Shown here in pieces: positions 1 through 8,644 of a DNA stretch of 64,000 bases (positions are counted from its first letter, which is position 1; the number at the start of each line of letters is the position of its first letter). Below the pieces are notes generated by a model. The model saw nothing but the letters and a program-made list of their open reading frames with translations. It searched no databases and had not been told where the DNA came from. Location: assembly GCF_900107935.1 (NCBI RefSeq), contig NZ_FNVG01000011.1:103547-167546 (forward strand), in the 5' to 3' direction. Both the position numbers and the translations under genes were made by a program. Source of the DNA: Vibrio hangzhouensis (GTDB taxonomy: Bacteria > Pseudomonadota > Gammaproteobacteria > Enterobacterales > Vibrionaceae).

Positions 1-2
1 AT

Positions 3-59
3 CAGCTAAAGAAGGCCGTCATCAGCTGGCGTGACAAACTAAAGGCTATTTCTCAATAG
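3..59 (+). CDS. possible C-terminal tail of a gene entering from the left edge
   Basis: From base 3 a plus-strand frame stays open for 18 codons and stops with TAG at 57-59. The tail is lysine-rich (ending KLKAISQ) and looks like ordinary protein sequence, but it is too short to identify. No terminator hairpin follows before the next gene at 229. It may be chance; extending the window to the left would settle it. Confidence 0.25.
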   Translation, partial: QLKKAVISWRDKLKAISQ

Positions 60-228
60 GGCATGAAGTCCCGTGGCCTACACGACCAGACTGCCTACTT
101 ACAGCATCTTCATCCCCATAAGCTTATAGTAATACCTTTTTTGTCTCTGAGATGGGTAGTCATTCGGATTAACAACGTCTCAATGACCAGGTTTTAGAAG
201 TTCAAATAAGAGAAAGCAAGGAATAATA

Positions 229-894
229 ATGAATATAAAACTCACACCGGATTTGCTGGCTATTTATCTTCTCGCTATCGCTGTTCTCATTACCATTTCA
301 TTGATAAGCATCTATTTTCATTTGCCAATCCATTTTTTCACCAGAGATGTAACGACACAGGCCAATATCAGTCCTTTTTCAGGGGTGTTGTCAAACTTGG
401 GAATTTACTTATGGTGCGTAGCAGCAACGGCCAGTTTCTTTGCCGCCATGTTGCTTCGCAATAGAAATCAAACCGAGCCGTTGCCTTTCCTATTTAGCTC
501 TGCTTGTTTAACGACCTACCTAATGCTTGATGATGCATTTCTGATCCATGACTCCATAGTTCCCGTCCATATTGGCGTAGGTGAAAAAGCGGTATATTTA
601 GTTTTGGCTATCGCCGTTTTACTGTATTTAGTATTTTTCATGGCGACAATTCTAAGAACTAACTATGTGCCCCTCATCCTGGCCTTCGCCTTTTTGTCTT
701 CGTCCGTAGTGATTGATTCCATTTTTGAATCATGGCTTGTTCTCCAGATTGGCCATTGGAAGTCAATCATTGAGGACGGTGCCAAGTGGCTGGGCATTGT
801 AAGTTGGTGCATTTATCATGTTCAGACTGCGTTTGCTTTCATTATTCAAACATATACTTTGCCTGAAGTAGCAAATGAAAACAGGACATACTGA
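229..894 (+). CDS. unrecognised polytopic membrane protein, 221 aa
   Basis: I do not recognise the family. The protein looks entirely membrane-embedded, with about six hydrophobic segments near residues 9-29, 50-76, 84-101, 118-142, 145-166 and 186-208. Charged residues sit at segment ends in short clusters: LDDAFLIHD around residue 100, IDSIFES near 164 and IEDGAKWLG near 180. Such Asp/His/Glu clusters facing one side of the membrane can bind a metal or be catalytic, but that is speculation. The start is supported by an AAGGAA sequence just upstream of the ATG. The gene stands alone: non-coding sequence lies on both sides, and yfcL and epmC on the right are on the opposite strand. It may be accessory cargo beside core genes. 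Confidence 0.7.
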   Translation: MNIKLTPDLLAIYLLAIAVLITISLISIYFHLPIHFFTRDVTTQANISPFSGVLSNLGIYLWCVAATASFFAAMLLRNRNQTEPLPFLFSSACLTTYLMLDDAFLIHDSIVPVHIGVGEKAVYLVLAIAVLLYLVFFMATILRTNYVPLILAFAFLSSSVVIDSIFESWLVLQIGHWKSIIEDGAKWLGIVSWCIYHVQTAFAFIIQTYTLPEVANENRTY

Positions 895-1011
895 GCAAAT
901 TCGTATTAACTTACTTTTTCTACATCGTCCATCTGGGGTCTGGCCTACATAAATAGTGTGCCTAGATTGAAATGCGGTGAGTGATAACTTGAAATACAGT
1001 CCCTGTTTTAG

Positions 1012-1043
1012 TTCAGTGCCCGTTATTAGAACTAGGCACTGAA
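1012..1043. repeat. 9-bp perfect inverted repeat downstream of yfcL
   Basis: TTCAGTGCC at 1012-1020 is repeated in inverse at 1035-1043 with a 14-nt loop. It lies 15 nt past the yfcL stop codon and could fold as a 3' hairpin. Neither side has a T-run, so it is not a classical intrinsic terminator. It may protect the mRNA 3' end. The rest of 895-1057 shows nothing recognisable. Confidence 0.4.
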
Positions 1044-1057
1044 TCAACTCTAGCGTC

Positions 1058-1321
1058 TTAGATGGTCGCTTGTAACTCTGTCCAAAGATCATTTACGATC
1101 AAACGATCCGCAGGACTAAGCTCTGATTTAGCGGCATCCAGACTGTCCTGAATACGTGTTTTAAACACCGATAAATCCACTACGCCTTCTTCTTCACATG
1201 AGGCTGCAGACAAAGAAATGTGTCCGCGCAGATAACCACCTGCAAACAACTCGTCATCGGATGCTTCTTGGATGCGTGAATCGATGGTCTCAAGAAGTTT
1301 TTCTTCATATTCGATAATCAT
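1058..1321 (-). CDS. yfcL: YfcL family protein, 87 aa
   Basis: Small, acidic, probably soluble and mostly helical protein resembling the YfcL family of gammaproteobacteria (about 85-92 aa), whose function is not established. The position fits: it lies 24 bp downstream of epmC on the same strand, the same pair as epmC-yfcL in Escherichia coli, so the two are probably co-transcribed. There is no signal peptide or membrane segment. A GAGGAA element lies upstream of the ATG at somewhat long spacing. The family call rests on size, the N-terminal sequence (MIIEYEEKLLETIDSRI) and neighbourhood. Confidence 0.8.
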   Translation of the reverse strand: MIIEYEEKLLETIDSRIQEASDDELFAGGYLRGHISLSAASCEEEGVVDLSVFKTRIQDSLDAAKSELSPADRLIVNDLWTELQATI

Positions 1322-1345
1322 ATCGTCTTTATTCCTCGTCTGCCC

Positions 1346-1876
1346 CTAGCGAACCGTAAACTGGTCGCTGGAAAGTTGCGGTGTTTGATAAAAATGCCTC
1401 AAAGCTTCAGAAAGTTGCAATACTCGTTTAGGAATACCCTGCTCTAAAATAGCAAGCGCCTCACTGTGTACTTTACGCATAAAGCCCAATCGATCTGGCT
1501 CAAAGTCACCACTCAAATTGTCACAACTGACACTAAATGGAAAACCTGCACTGACGGATAAGATCCATTCATAGGCCTGAGGACGAATTTCTACTTTCTC
1601 AAATTCACTTTGTACCTCACGAGTGCGGCCGTCGGGTTGATACCAGTATCCAAAATCTTCCAATTGTCGTCTTTCTGGACCCGCCACACACCAGTGAGCG
1701 ATCTCATGCAGCGCTGACGCATAAAAACCATGTGCAAAGATGATGCGATGATAATCCACCTGTTCATCTGCAGGCAGGTAGATAGGCTCATCACCACCCA
1801 ACTCTAACTTGGTCTGATACTCATCAAAAAATGTCTGATTGAAAATTGCGATTAGATCTTGGTACTGGTGGCGCAT
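1346..1876 (-). CDS. epmC: elongation factor P hydroxylase EpmC, 176 aa
   Basis: EpmC (formerly YfcM) hydroxylates the lysine of elongation factor P that has been modified by EpmA and EpmB, the last step in EF-P maturation. Near residue 60 the protein has an HExxH metal site (LHEIAHW), followed by the GPERRQLEDFGYWY stretch typical of the family, and its length is normal. It is cytosolic with no membrane segment. It heads a two-gene unit with yfcL. The start is the ATG at 1876. The gap 1877-2114 separates it from a divergent channel gene and should hold both promoters; I could not place them confidently. Confidence 0.93.
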   Translation of the reverse strand: MRHQYQDLIAIFNQTFFDEYQTKLELGGDEPIYLPADEQVDYHRIIFAHGFYASALHEIAHWCVAGPERRQLEDFGYWYQPDGRTREVQSEFEKVEIRPQAYEWILSVSAGFPFSVSCDNLSGDFEPDRLGFMRKVHSEALAILEQGIPKRVLQLSEALRHFYQTPQLSSDQFTVR

Positions 1877-2114
1877 AATCGTGTTACAACATGAATAATT
1901 GGCTGGTATTGTCTATGGAATTCAACGTCAGGTAAAGCTCTGTGTCAGTAGCATCATAAGAAGTAAACTTACGACCACTTAGTCTCGCCTTCGTAAACTC
2001 ATATTCACATTAGTTTTTTTTATCAGAAAAACGTTTCCCTTTTACTATATTTCATTCGTCAACAGTGCTGACTGCCACTACACTAGCGCATCTTTTATTT
2101 TCGAGTATCGTGTC

Positions 2115-2738
2115 ATGTTGCTGAGTGTCTTATATATTATTGGCATTACTGCCGAAGCAATGACCGGCGCATTGAGCGCAGGTCGTCGCAATATGGATTG
2201 GTTTGGCGTTATGTTGGTGGCGAGTGCAACGGCCATTGGCGGTGGCACCGTACGTGACATTTTGCTGGGTCACTACCCACTTGGTTGGGTCAAACATCCG
2301 GAGTTTCTGGCGATCACTTGTCTCGCCGGTGTTCTAACAACAGGACTGGCTAAGTGGATTATTAAGCTCAAAGGGGTGTTCATTCGTCTAGACGCGTTGG
2401 GTTTGGTGGTATTTACCATTATCGGCACCAACGTCGGCCTCAGTATGGGGTTACATCCCTTTATTTGTGTCGTTTCCGGACTAGTTACTGGTGTCTTTGG
2501 CGGGCTTCTACGCGATCTTATCTGTCGCCAAACTCCGTTGGTATTACATCAGGAGCTCTACGCATCAATCTCTGTTGTCGCCGCTTGTTTATATCTGGCG
2601 CTGCTGGAGTATGGCATCAGTACTTTAGTAACCACAGTGATCACCCTCATTGTCGGTTATGCGCTACGTATGGCGGCGGTGCGCTTTAAATGGCGTTTAC
2701 CTTCATTCCACCTCGAGGGTGAAGAGGCCCTGCATTAA
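2115..2738 (+). CDS. TRIC cation channel family (UPF0126/YicG-like) membrane protein, 207 aa
   Basis: Two homologous halves, each of about three membrane spans, carry the family's glycine-rich signatures: GGGTVRDILLG near residue 43 and GGLLRDLICRQ near residue 130. Length and duplicated architecture match the UPF0126/YicG family, which is related to trimeric intracellular cation channels. Bacterial homologues can conduct monovalent cations, but this member's substrate is unknown. The C-terminus is a short soluble tail. It stands alone, divergent from epmC, and ends 18 bp before a strong terminator hairpin. The ribosome-binding site before the ATG is weak, so the exact start is less certain than the family. 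Confidence 0.88.
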   Translation: MLLSVLYIIGITAEAMTGALSAGRRNMDWFGVMLVASATAIGGGTVRDILLGHYPLGWVKHPEFLAITCLAGVLTTGLAKWIIKLKGVFIRLDALGLVVFTIIGTNVGLSMGLHPFICVVSGLVTGVFGGLLRDLICRQTPLVLHQELYASISVVAACLYLALLEYGISTLVTTVITLIVGYALRMAAVRFKWRLPSFHLEGEEALH

Positions 2739-2756
2739 TAACAAGCTGGTAAGAAT

Positions 2757-2780
2757 AAGCCCCGCTATATTGCGGGGCTT
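2757..2780 (+). terminator. intrinsic terminator of the TRIC channel gene
   Basis: A 9-bp stem (AAGCCCCGC/GCGGGGCTT) with a 6-nt loop is followed on the plus strand by a run of T from 2781. It lies between two convergent genes and may also work, less well, for the minus-strand EF-G-like gene, where only CTTATTCTT follows. Confidence 0.85.
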
Positions 2781-2786
2781 TTTTTC

Positions 2787-4802
2787 TTAATCAGCCTGTT
2801 GACACACAAGCTTTTGAATCGCCGGCGGCGCAGGTTCATAGTGACTCAATGTCATACTAAACCGACCTTCACCACCAGTCAGTGCTTTAAGACGTCGTGA
2901 GTAGTCTTGCAACTCATTTATAGGTGACTTGGCCTCCAACACCGTGCTACCGAAATTACCTTGCTCAGTACCTACGATCAGACCCCGATTGCCCGATAAA
3001 TCTCCAGAGACATCACCGACCGCCTCAGTTGGGATCTCTAAAGTAAGATCCACAATCGGTTCAAGTACGATTGGGCCCGCCTCTTCCACCGCCTGCAGGA
3101 ACGCTTTCTTGCCGGCAATCACAAAGGCGATTTCTTTGGAGTCCACCGAATGGAATTTACCATCGTGCACCGTCACTTCCAGATCCTTTATCGGGTTCCC
3201 TGAGATCGCGCCTTCTTCCAGAGCCTGATGAATCCCTTTTTCGACCGCAGGGATGAGAGCCGTTGGGATAGCACCGCCCACCACTTTATTCACAAACCGG
3301 AATCCTGCACCGCGCTCCAGCGGTTTCACTTTCAAGTGCACTTCACCAAACTGGCCTGCGCCACCACTTTGCTTTTTGTGTCGATACTGTGCTTCTGCTG
3401 GTTTAGTGATGGTTTCAAAGTACTCAACACTTGGCTGACTGGTCTCGACGTCCAGTTTAAATACCTGATTCATTTTCTCCAGAGCAATTTTCAGGTGGAA
3501 CTCACCCTGCCCACTTAAAACCGTTTCGTTGGTTCTGGTTCTATGCTCTATCTTCAGTGAAGGATCTTCAGCCGCCATTTTCGTAAGGACGTCCGAGAGC
3601 TTTTGCTCATCCCCACTTTTTTTCGGGCGTAAAGCCAGACTGTACATCGACTCCGGGAAATTAAGCGTCTTAAATGCGACACCATCTTCATCATGAGAAT
3701 CATGAATGACCGAGTCAAACTCAAGCTCATCCACTTTAACCAGAACACACAAATCGCCAGCTTTGGCACTGGAGATCTCCTTGCGCTCTTTTCCTTGCAG
3801 GTTATAAAGGTGCCCTACCTTAAACGCCTTGCTGCTGTCACCAATGAACAATTGACTGCCCGCGGTAATTTCACCCTGGAACACACGAACATAAGCCAAC
3901 TTACCCATATAAGGATCAACGTTCACTTTGTAAACATGGGCTACGGTGTGGTCACGCTTATCGCAATCTATGGCGACCTGTTTGCCGTTTTTCTCAAGTA
4001 AGGGTGGATTGCCCTCATCGGGCATCGGCATGATTTCAGCAAGGGTTCTGAGCAACAGTTCACACCCTGCACCAGTATCTGAGGAAACAAAACAAATAGG
4101 AATGACGTGCCCAGTGCGCAGCGCCTCTTCAAAAGGATCATGCAACTGTTCAGGGGTGAGCTCTGAGCCTTGTTCCAAGTAGAGTTCCATTAGCTGTTCA
4201 TCAACCTCTACAACCTGATCAATCAACAGTTCGTGGGCTTCATCAACACTACTAAACAGAGTAACTTGTTCTGTATTTGGCTCGAAATAACAGTCGACGA
4301 CTTCCGCAGGCGTTATGCCAGGTAGGTTTATAGGCATACATTGGGCGCCAAACCTCTGAGCGATATTCTCAAGCAGACTCTCCAGTTTTTCTGGGTGCTG
4401 ATCGATTTTGTTCACTATAATCATCTGGCATTTTTTCTGCTCCTGAGCAAACTTAAACAGTCTCTCCGATACCTGATTGATAGGCATACTGGCGTCCAGA
4501 ACGATAGCACTGGTTTCCACGGCCGGAAAAATGCTTAAGGTCCGTCCAAGTAACTCAACCTGTCCGGGAGTGTCGATAAAGTTCATCTGATGCTTGTGCC
4601 AGGAGAGCGTGACTGGCGTTGCTTCAACACTGTGCTGATAGTGAATGGATTGATCGTCGAAGTCCGTGATGGTATCACCATCTTCGACATGACCCAGGCG
4701 GGTACTACTGTGAGACTCGAACAGCAAACGTTCGATAAGGCTGGTTTTTCCGGTTCCGGTTTGACCTACAAAGGCAATATTTCTGATTTCATGTTGAGAC
4801 AT
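2787..4802 (-). CDS. elongation factor G-like GTPase, 671 aa
   Basis: Translational GTPase with EF-G architecture: an N-terminal G domain with P-loop GQTGTGKTS near residues 14-22, DTPG near 77 and NKID near 132, then beta-barrel domain II and EF-G domains III-V (HKKQSGGAGQFGEV around residue 475). It is shorter than housekeeping EF-G (about 700 aa). Its P-loop and switch regions differ from the GHIDAGKTT type of true EF-G, placing it in the EF-G-like (EF-G II type) paralogue group. It should bind the ribosome, but whether it translocates, recycles or does something else is not known from sequence. It is a single gene, facing the TRIC gene. AGGAGTTC lies just upstream of the ATG and fixes the start. 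Confidence 0.9.
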   Translation of the reverse strand: MSQHEIRNIAFVGQTGTGKTSLIERLLFESHSSTRLGHVEDGDTITDFDDQSIHYQHSVEATPVTLSWHKHQMNFIDTPGQVELLGRTLSIFPAVETSAIVLDASMPINQVSERLFKFAQEQKKCQMIIVNKIDQHPEKLESLLENIAQRFGAQCMPINLPGITPAEVVDCYFEPNTEQVTLFSSVDEAHELLIDQVVEVDEQLMELYLEQGSELTPEQLHDPFEEALRTGHVIPICFVSSDTGAGCELLLRTLAEIMPMPDEGNPPLLEKNGKQVAIDCDKRDHTVAHVYKVNVDPYMGKLAYVRVFQGEITAGSQLFIGDSSKAFKVGHLYNLQGKERKEISSAKAGDLCVLVKVDELEFDSVIHDSHDEDGVAFKTLNFPESMYSLALRPKKSGDEQKLSDVLTKMAAEDPSLKIEHRTRTNETVLSGQGEFHLKIALEKMNQVFKLDVETSQPSVEYFETITKPAEAQYRHKKQSGGAGQFGEVHLKVKPLERGAGFRFVNKVVGGAIPTALIPAVEKGIHQALEEGAISGNPIKDLEVTVHDGKFHSVDSKEIAFVIAGKKAFLQAVEEAGPIVLEPIVDLTLEIPTEAVGDVSGDLSGNRGLIVGTEQGNFGSTVLEAKSPINELQDYSRRLKALTGGEGRFSMTLSHYEPAPPAIQKLVCQQAD

Positions 4803-5028
4803 AATGAACTCCTAAAATGATTGGAAACAAGCACAGTTGTATTGAGTCGGCGGTTTCCCGCCTGCTCGTCTTCCAAGTCATTTTTCGGATCCTACTTCCC
4901 AACAAGTGCACTCCTTGTCTCAATGAACTTCTAGTGTGGCCTTATACCCTCAGAAAATTTGTGACTAATTTCATATCGTCCAACATTTTGATCACTTATT
5001 GCTCAAGACGTGATGAGGCACAAAAAAA

Positions 5029-5054
5029 CGCCCCGCATGTCTGCATGCGAGGCG
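5029..5054 (-). terminator. intrinsic terminator of aroC
   Basis: On the minus strand an 11-bp stem (CGCCTCGCATG/CATGCGGGGCG) with a 4-nt loop runs into seven T residues. It starts 25 bp past the aroC stop. The remaining gap up to 4803 carries no other obvious structure and should hold the promoter of the EF-G-like gene. Confidence 0.9.
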
Positions 5055-5078
5055 CTGTTATAACAGATGTATTTGTCG

Positions 5079-6164
5079 TTAGATGATAGGCGTTTCAGTT
5101 TTCACACCGTAATTTTGACCGCGATGACGCAGCAGATGGTCAAGCAGTACGATAGCCAGCATTGCTTCAGCGATAGGGACCGCTCTGATGCCAACACAAG
5201 GATCGTGTCTGCCTTTGGTGATCAACTGAGTTGCTTCACCCGTTTTGGTGATGGTATCACCCGGAACGGTAATACTGGATGTCGGCTTCAATGCAATATT
5301 GGCAACAACGTCCTGACCCGTAGAGATACCGCCAAGAATACCACCAGCATGGTTGCTGGCGAAACCTTCTGGAGTCAGAGGATCGCGATGTTCACTGCCT
5401 TTTTGTTTCACCACATCAAAGCCGTCACCAATTTCAACCCCTTTGACAGCATTGATGCTCATCAGCGCATGGGCAATGTCAGCATCCAGGCGGTCAAAAA
5501 TAGGCTCACCAAGACCGACTGGTACATTAGTCGCAACAACCTGGAGTTTGGCACCAATAGAGTCACCCTGTTTCTTCAGGTCACGAATCAATTGATCGAA
5601 CGCTTCGACCTTATCAACATCCGGGCAGAAAAACGCATTGTTTTCTATCTCATCCCAATCCACCTTATCGATGGACACATCACCCATCTGCGACAGGTAA
5701 GCACGGATCTCTACACCAAATTCTTGTTTCAGGTATTTTTTGGCGATCGCTCCAGCCGCAACGCGCATAGCGGTTTCACGCGCCGATGAACGGCCACCAC
5801 CACGGTAATCACGCACACCGTATTTCTGATGGTAAGTATAATCGGCGTGACCCGGTCGGAATTTATCTTTAATTTCCGAGTAGTCTTTTGAACGCTGGTC
5901 GGTATTTTCAATCAGCAGACCGATTGAAGTGCCCGTGGTCTGGCCTTCAAATACGCCAGAAAGAATTTTCACTTCATCCGGTTCACGGCGTTGAGTTGTG
6001 TATTTTGATGTCCCTGGACGACGACGATCTAGGTCTACTTGTAGATCGGCTTCCGTGATTTTCAGACCTGGAGGACAGCCATCCACGATACAACCTAGGG
6101 CAATACCATGACTTTCTCCAAATGTTGTTACACGAAAATGTTGTCCGATGCTATTTCCTGCCAT
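5079..6164 (-). CDS. aroC: chorismate synthase, 361 aa
   Basis: AroC converts 5-enolpyruvylshikimate-3-phosphate to chorismate, the last step of the shikimate pathway, using reduced FMN. Family signatures are [18 protein letters not shown] near the N-terminus, the central [18 protein letters not shown] stretch and [17 protein letters not shown] near the C-terminus. The reading frame is open for 43 more codons upstream. The true start is the internal ATG at 6164 ([17 protein letters not shown]), which has GAGGAAG just upstream and gives the usual 361 aa. It follows prmB on the same strand, but a terminator lies between them, so it probably has its own promoter in 6165-6270. Confidence 0.97.
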   Translation of the reverse strand: MAGNSIGQHFRVTTFGESHGIALGCIVDGCPPGLKITEADLQVDLDRRRPGTSKYTTQRREPDEVKILSGVFEGQTTGTSIGLLIENTDQRSKDYSEIKDKFRPGHADYTYHQKYGVRDYRGGGRSSARETAMRVAAGAIAKKYLKQEFGVEIRAYLSQMGDVSIDKVDWDEIENNAFFCPDVDKVEAFDQLIRDLKKQGDSIGAKLQVVATNVPVGLGEPIFDRLDADIAHALMSINAVKGVEIGDGFDVVKQKGSEHRDPLTPEGFASNHAGGILGGISTGQDVVANIALKPTSSITVPGDTITKTGEATQLITKGRHDPCVGIRAVPIAEAMLAIVLLDHLLRHRGQNYGVKTETPII

Positions 6165-6271
6165 TACTTCCTCTGTCTGTCCGAACAAGCTATACCAAAG
6201 CTTGTCCAATACCTGTCTGTTCTTCGTGGTTTCATAGTGACGACAAAGGCCAGCGTTGTAAACCCCAAAAC

Positions 6272-6306
6272 AAAAAAACGCCGCAATTCTCATTACGGCG
6301 TTTTTT
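6272..6306. terminator. bidirectional-looking terminator between prmB and aroC
   Basis: ACGCCG (6278-6283) pairs with CGGCGT (6296-6301), flanked by seven A on the left and six T on the right. The 12-nt loop is A/T-rich. The T-run on the minus strand suits termination of prmB, whose stop is at 6326. Confidence 0.75.
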
Positions 6307-6325
6307 ATTCGTCTGTCGGCGGGGA

Positions 6326-7258
6326 TCAGTCTTTATAAATAGCAAACTCGTCAGCGTGAGCCACCAGTTGATCGCGCGTCAGCATAAATACGCCGTGACC
6401 GCCATTTTCGAACTCAATCCAGGTAAACGGGATATGAGGATATTGCTCCATCATGTGCACCATTGAGTTGCCCACTTCACAAATCAGAATGCCGTTATCA
6501 GTGAGGTAATCTGGCGCGTTAGACAGGATACGACGCACCAGTTTCAGTCCATCAGTACCTGCTGCCAGGCCCAATTCAGGCTCATGAGTAAACTCTTCCG
6601 GAAGTGAGTTCATGTCCTCTTCATCAACATAAGGAGGATTCGACACAATAAGGTTGTACTTCTCCTTCGGTAAATCACGGAACAAGTCAGAACGAATCGG
6701 GAACACTTGCTGTTCAAGACCATGATCCTGTACATTTTGTTCCGCCACTTCCAATGCATCCGCAGAGATGTCTATGGCGTCTACCTCCGCTTCAGGGAAG
6801 GCATGAGCACAAGCGATAGCAATACAACCGCTGCCCGTACAAAGGTCCATAATACGAACGGGCTCTTCCGTCAGCCAAGGCTGAAATTGCGCCTCAATCA
6901 GTTCACCGATCGGCGAACGTGGCACCAGCACTCGCTCATCAACGAAGAACTCAAGACCACAAAACCAAGCTTTATTGGTTAAATACGCCGTTGGAGTACG
7001 CTCATTGATACGTTTAATTACGCGTTCAACGACACGCAGACGCTCGCTGCTGGTAAGGCGAGAATTCAAAACATGTGGTGGCACATCAATCGGTAAGTAC
7101 AGCGTTGGCAGGATGAGCTGAACTGCCTCATCCCAAGCATTATCAGTGCCGTGGCCATAAAAAAGACCTGCTGCGTTGAATCGACTTACGGTCCAACGAA
7201 TCAAATCTTGAAGTGTGTGAAGCTCTGAAACTGCCTCTTCCACAAAAATCTTATCCAA
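6326..7258 (-). CDS. prmB: ribosomal protein uL3 N5-glutamine methyltransferase, 310 aa
   Basis: PrmB uses S-adenosylmethionine to methylate a glutamine of ribosomal protein L3. The catalytic NPPY motif ([13 protein letters not shown], about residue 200) and the SAM-binding [14 protein letters not shown] loop (about 140-155) are intact, with a PrmB-type helical N-terminus. I place the start at the TTG at 7258 because GGAGG lies five bases upstream and the protein then begins [10 protein letters not shown], as in known PrmB proteins of 310 aa. An earlier TTG at 7270 sits inside that ribosome-binding site. It is divergent from smrB with only 62 bp between start codons, so the two promoters must overlap. 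Confidence 0.93.
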   Translation of the reverse strand: MDKIFVEEAVSELHTLQDLIRWTVSRFNAAGLFYGHGTDNAWDEAVQLILPTLYLPIDVPPHVLNSRLTSSERLRVVERVIKRINERTPTAYLTNKAWFCGLEFFVDERVLVPRSPIGELIEAQFQPWLTEEPVRIMDLCTGSGCIAIACAHAFPEAEVDAIDISADALEVAEQNVQDHGLEQQVFPIRSDLFRDLPKEKYNLIVSNPPYVDEEDMNSLPEEFTHEPELGLAAGTDGLKLVRRILSNAPDYLTDNGILICEVGNSMVHMMEQYPHIPFTWIEFENGGHGVFMLTRDQLVAHADEFAIYKD

Positions 7259-7320
7259 AATTGCCTCCAAAAAGCGCTACAATACTGCCAATACCCGAGT
7301 TATATGAGTTGTTCCCGTTA

Positions 7321-7851
7321 ATGAGCAAGAAAGACACCAACACTGATGACGACTTCGCCCTCTTTAAGGAGGCAGTACAAGGCGTAAAAAAGTTGCGACA
7401 GGATACCATAGTCCAGCAGCCAAACAGAAATAAGAAACAAAAAGAAGCGAAAAGAACTAACCGAGAAGCCAAAGACGCCGAATTTTATTTCTCTGACGAG
7501 TTTGTCCCACACCTGAATGAAGAAGGGCCGACACGGTATGCCCGTGACGATGTCTCGACCTATGAAGTCAAAAGGCTGCGCCGTGGCGTCTATGTTCCCG
7601 ACGTTTTTCTCGACATGCATGGCATGACGCAGCAAGAAGCAAAGCGCGAACTGGGTGCTATGATTGCGCACTGTGTGAAAGAGAATGTGCACTGTGCTTG
7701 CGTGATGCATGGCATAGGCAAGCACATCCTCAAACAAAAAGCACCACTTTGGTTGGCACAGCACCCTGACGTAATGGCCTTTCATCAGGCGCCACTTGAG
7801 TTTGGCGGTGACGGTGCACTACTGGTGCTGCTGTCGATTCCTGAAAAGTAG
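7321..7851 (+). CDS. smrB: ribosome rescue endonuclease SmrB, 176 aa
   Basis: SmrB is a Smr-domain endonuclease that cuts mRNA between collided ribosomes. A charged, lysine-rich N-terminal region precedes the Smr domain (about residues 90-175), with LDMHGMT, the central HGIGKHILK motif and the [11 protein letters not shown]-terminus all present. The ATG at 7321 gives the normal length; an earlier in-frame ATG at 7213 would lie inside divergent prmB and is rejected. The spacing from prmB suggests shared control. Confidence 0.93.
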   Translation: MSKKDTNTDDDFALFKEAVQGVKKLRQDTIVQQPNRNKKQKEAKRTNREAKDAEFYFSDEFVPHLNEEGPTRYARDDVSTYEVKRLRRGVYVPDVFLDMHGMTQQEAKRELGAMIAHCVKENVHCACVMHGIGKHILKQKAPLWLAQHPDVMAFHQAPLEFGGDGALLVLLSIPEK

Positions 7852-7858
7852 TCGCGAT

Positions 7859-8323
7859 TTATGGGTGAATGTGCCAGAGCACTTCACCCTGTCTGCGTTC
7901 AACGTCGTAGTCAATACAGACCATCCCCGATGTGGGAAACATAGGGGCGCTCATATCACCGACAAACTCAGCCGTCAGATAGCCGACAAGCGGCAAGTGG
8001 GACACCAGCAGAATGGATTGCAGCTGCTCAATCTCAGCGATCGCCGCCACATACTCAACCACATCTTCAGCTTGGCCATATGGCGTAATATCGTCCGATG
8101 TTACGACATCATCACTGCTAAACTCCCGCGCGATTGCGGCCCAGGTTTGCTGTGCTCTCAAATAAGGACTCACCAGTACCTTATCGAACTCCGAAAAGCC
8201 CTGCTGCTTACAGGCTCTCGCAACGATGACTGAGCACTCTTTTCCGTTAGAGGTCAATGCACGTTGTTCATCTGTAGGGGCGTAATGGACAGCTTCACCA
8301 TGACGCATTATAAAAACTTTCAT
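7859..8323 (-). CDS. sixA: phosphohistidine phosphatase SixA, 154 aa
   Basis: SixA is a small histidine phosphatase acting on phosphohistidine in phosphotransfer proteins. The N-terminal RHG motif (MKVFIMRHGEAV) supplies the catalytic histidine, and a second histidine lies in the SHLPLVGYL segment near residue 110. Its 154 aa is close to the family norm. The start is the ATG at 8323, which puts the RHG motif seven residues in. The stop is 7 bp from the convergent smrB stop, with no obvious terminator between them. Confidence 0.93.
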   Translation of the reverse strand: MKVFIMRHGEAVHYAPTDEQRALTSNGKECSVIVARACKQQGFSEFDKVLVSPYLRAQQTWAAIAREFSSDDVVTSDDITPYGQAEDVVEYVAAIAEIEQLQSILLVSHLPLVGYLTAEFVGDMSAPMFPTSGMVCIDYDVERRQGEVLWHIHP

Positions 8324-8644
8324 ATGTTTACCTGTTTCTATCGATAGCCCTATCGGGCGTATCATCTTGCAAGCGATAACCAAGTCGCCTGAATATATGC
8401 AGCTATACTTATTTAAAAAAATTAATTATATCAATTCACTTGCTAAAGGCTTCGACTTTCTTAACAATTTAATAAGTAATCTAAAAAGATTTGTAACTAT
8501 GTTTTTGCGGGTCTCTTTTTTACCGTCATAATTATTTTACTTAACTATTGGCCTATCCTGTGAGTACCAATAGTGAGATTTCCGCTTTTGTTGCCAGGCG
8601 CTTGGTTAAGCCGTCCAAGCTTCCGCTTACTCTGGAGAAGATAC
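8324..8644. other. divergent intergenic region between sixA and the M16 protease
   Basis: About 320 bp, very A/T-rich in the middle (8400-8560). It must carry promoters for sixA (minus) and the protease (plus). I found no convincing inverted repeat, operator or small gene. A frame open from 8573 is treated as untranslated leader because the following gene has a well-placed GTG start at 8645. Confidence 0.5.

Noticed and set aside
763..1092. 109-codon minus-strand frame overlapping the end of the 229-894 gene and yfcL
   Set aside because: Overlaps two better-supported genes and has no family resemblance.
5067..5789. 240-codon plus-strand frame opposite aroC
   Set aside because: It is the antisense shadow of aroC, a strongly conserved gene, and has no start signal or protein features.
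8573..8644. N-terminal extension of the M16 protease
   Set aside because: The GTG at 8645 has a well-placed ribosome-binding site and gives the usual protein start; the extension has neither.
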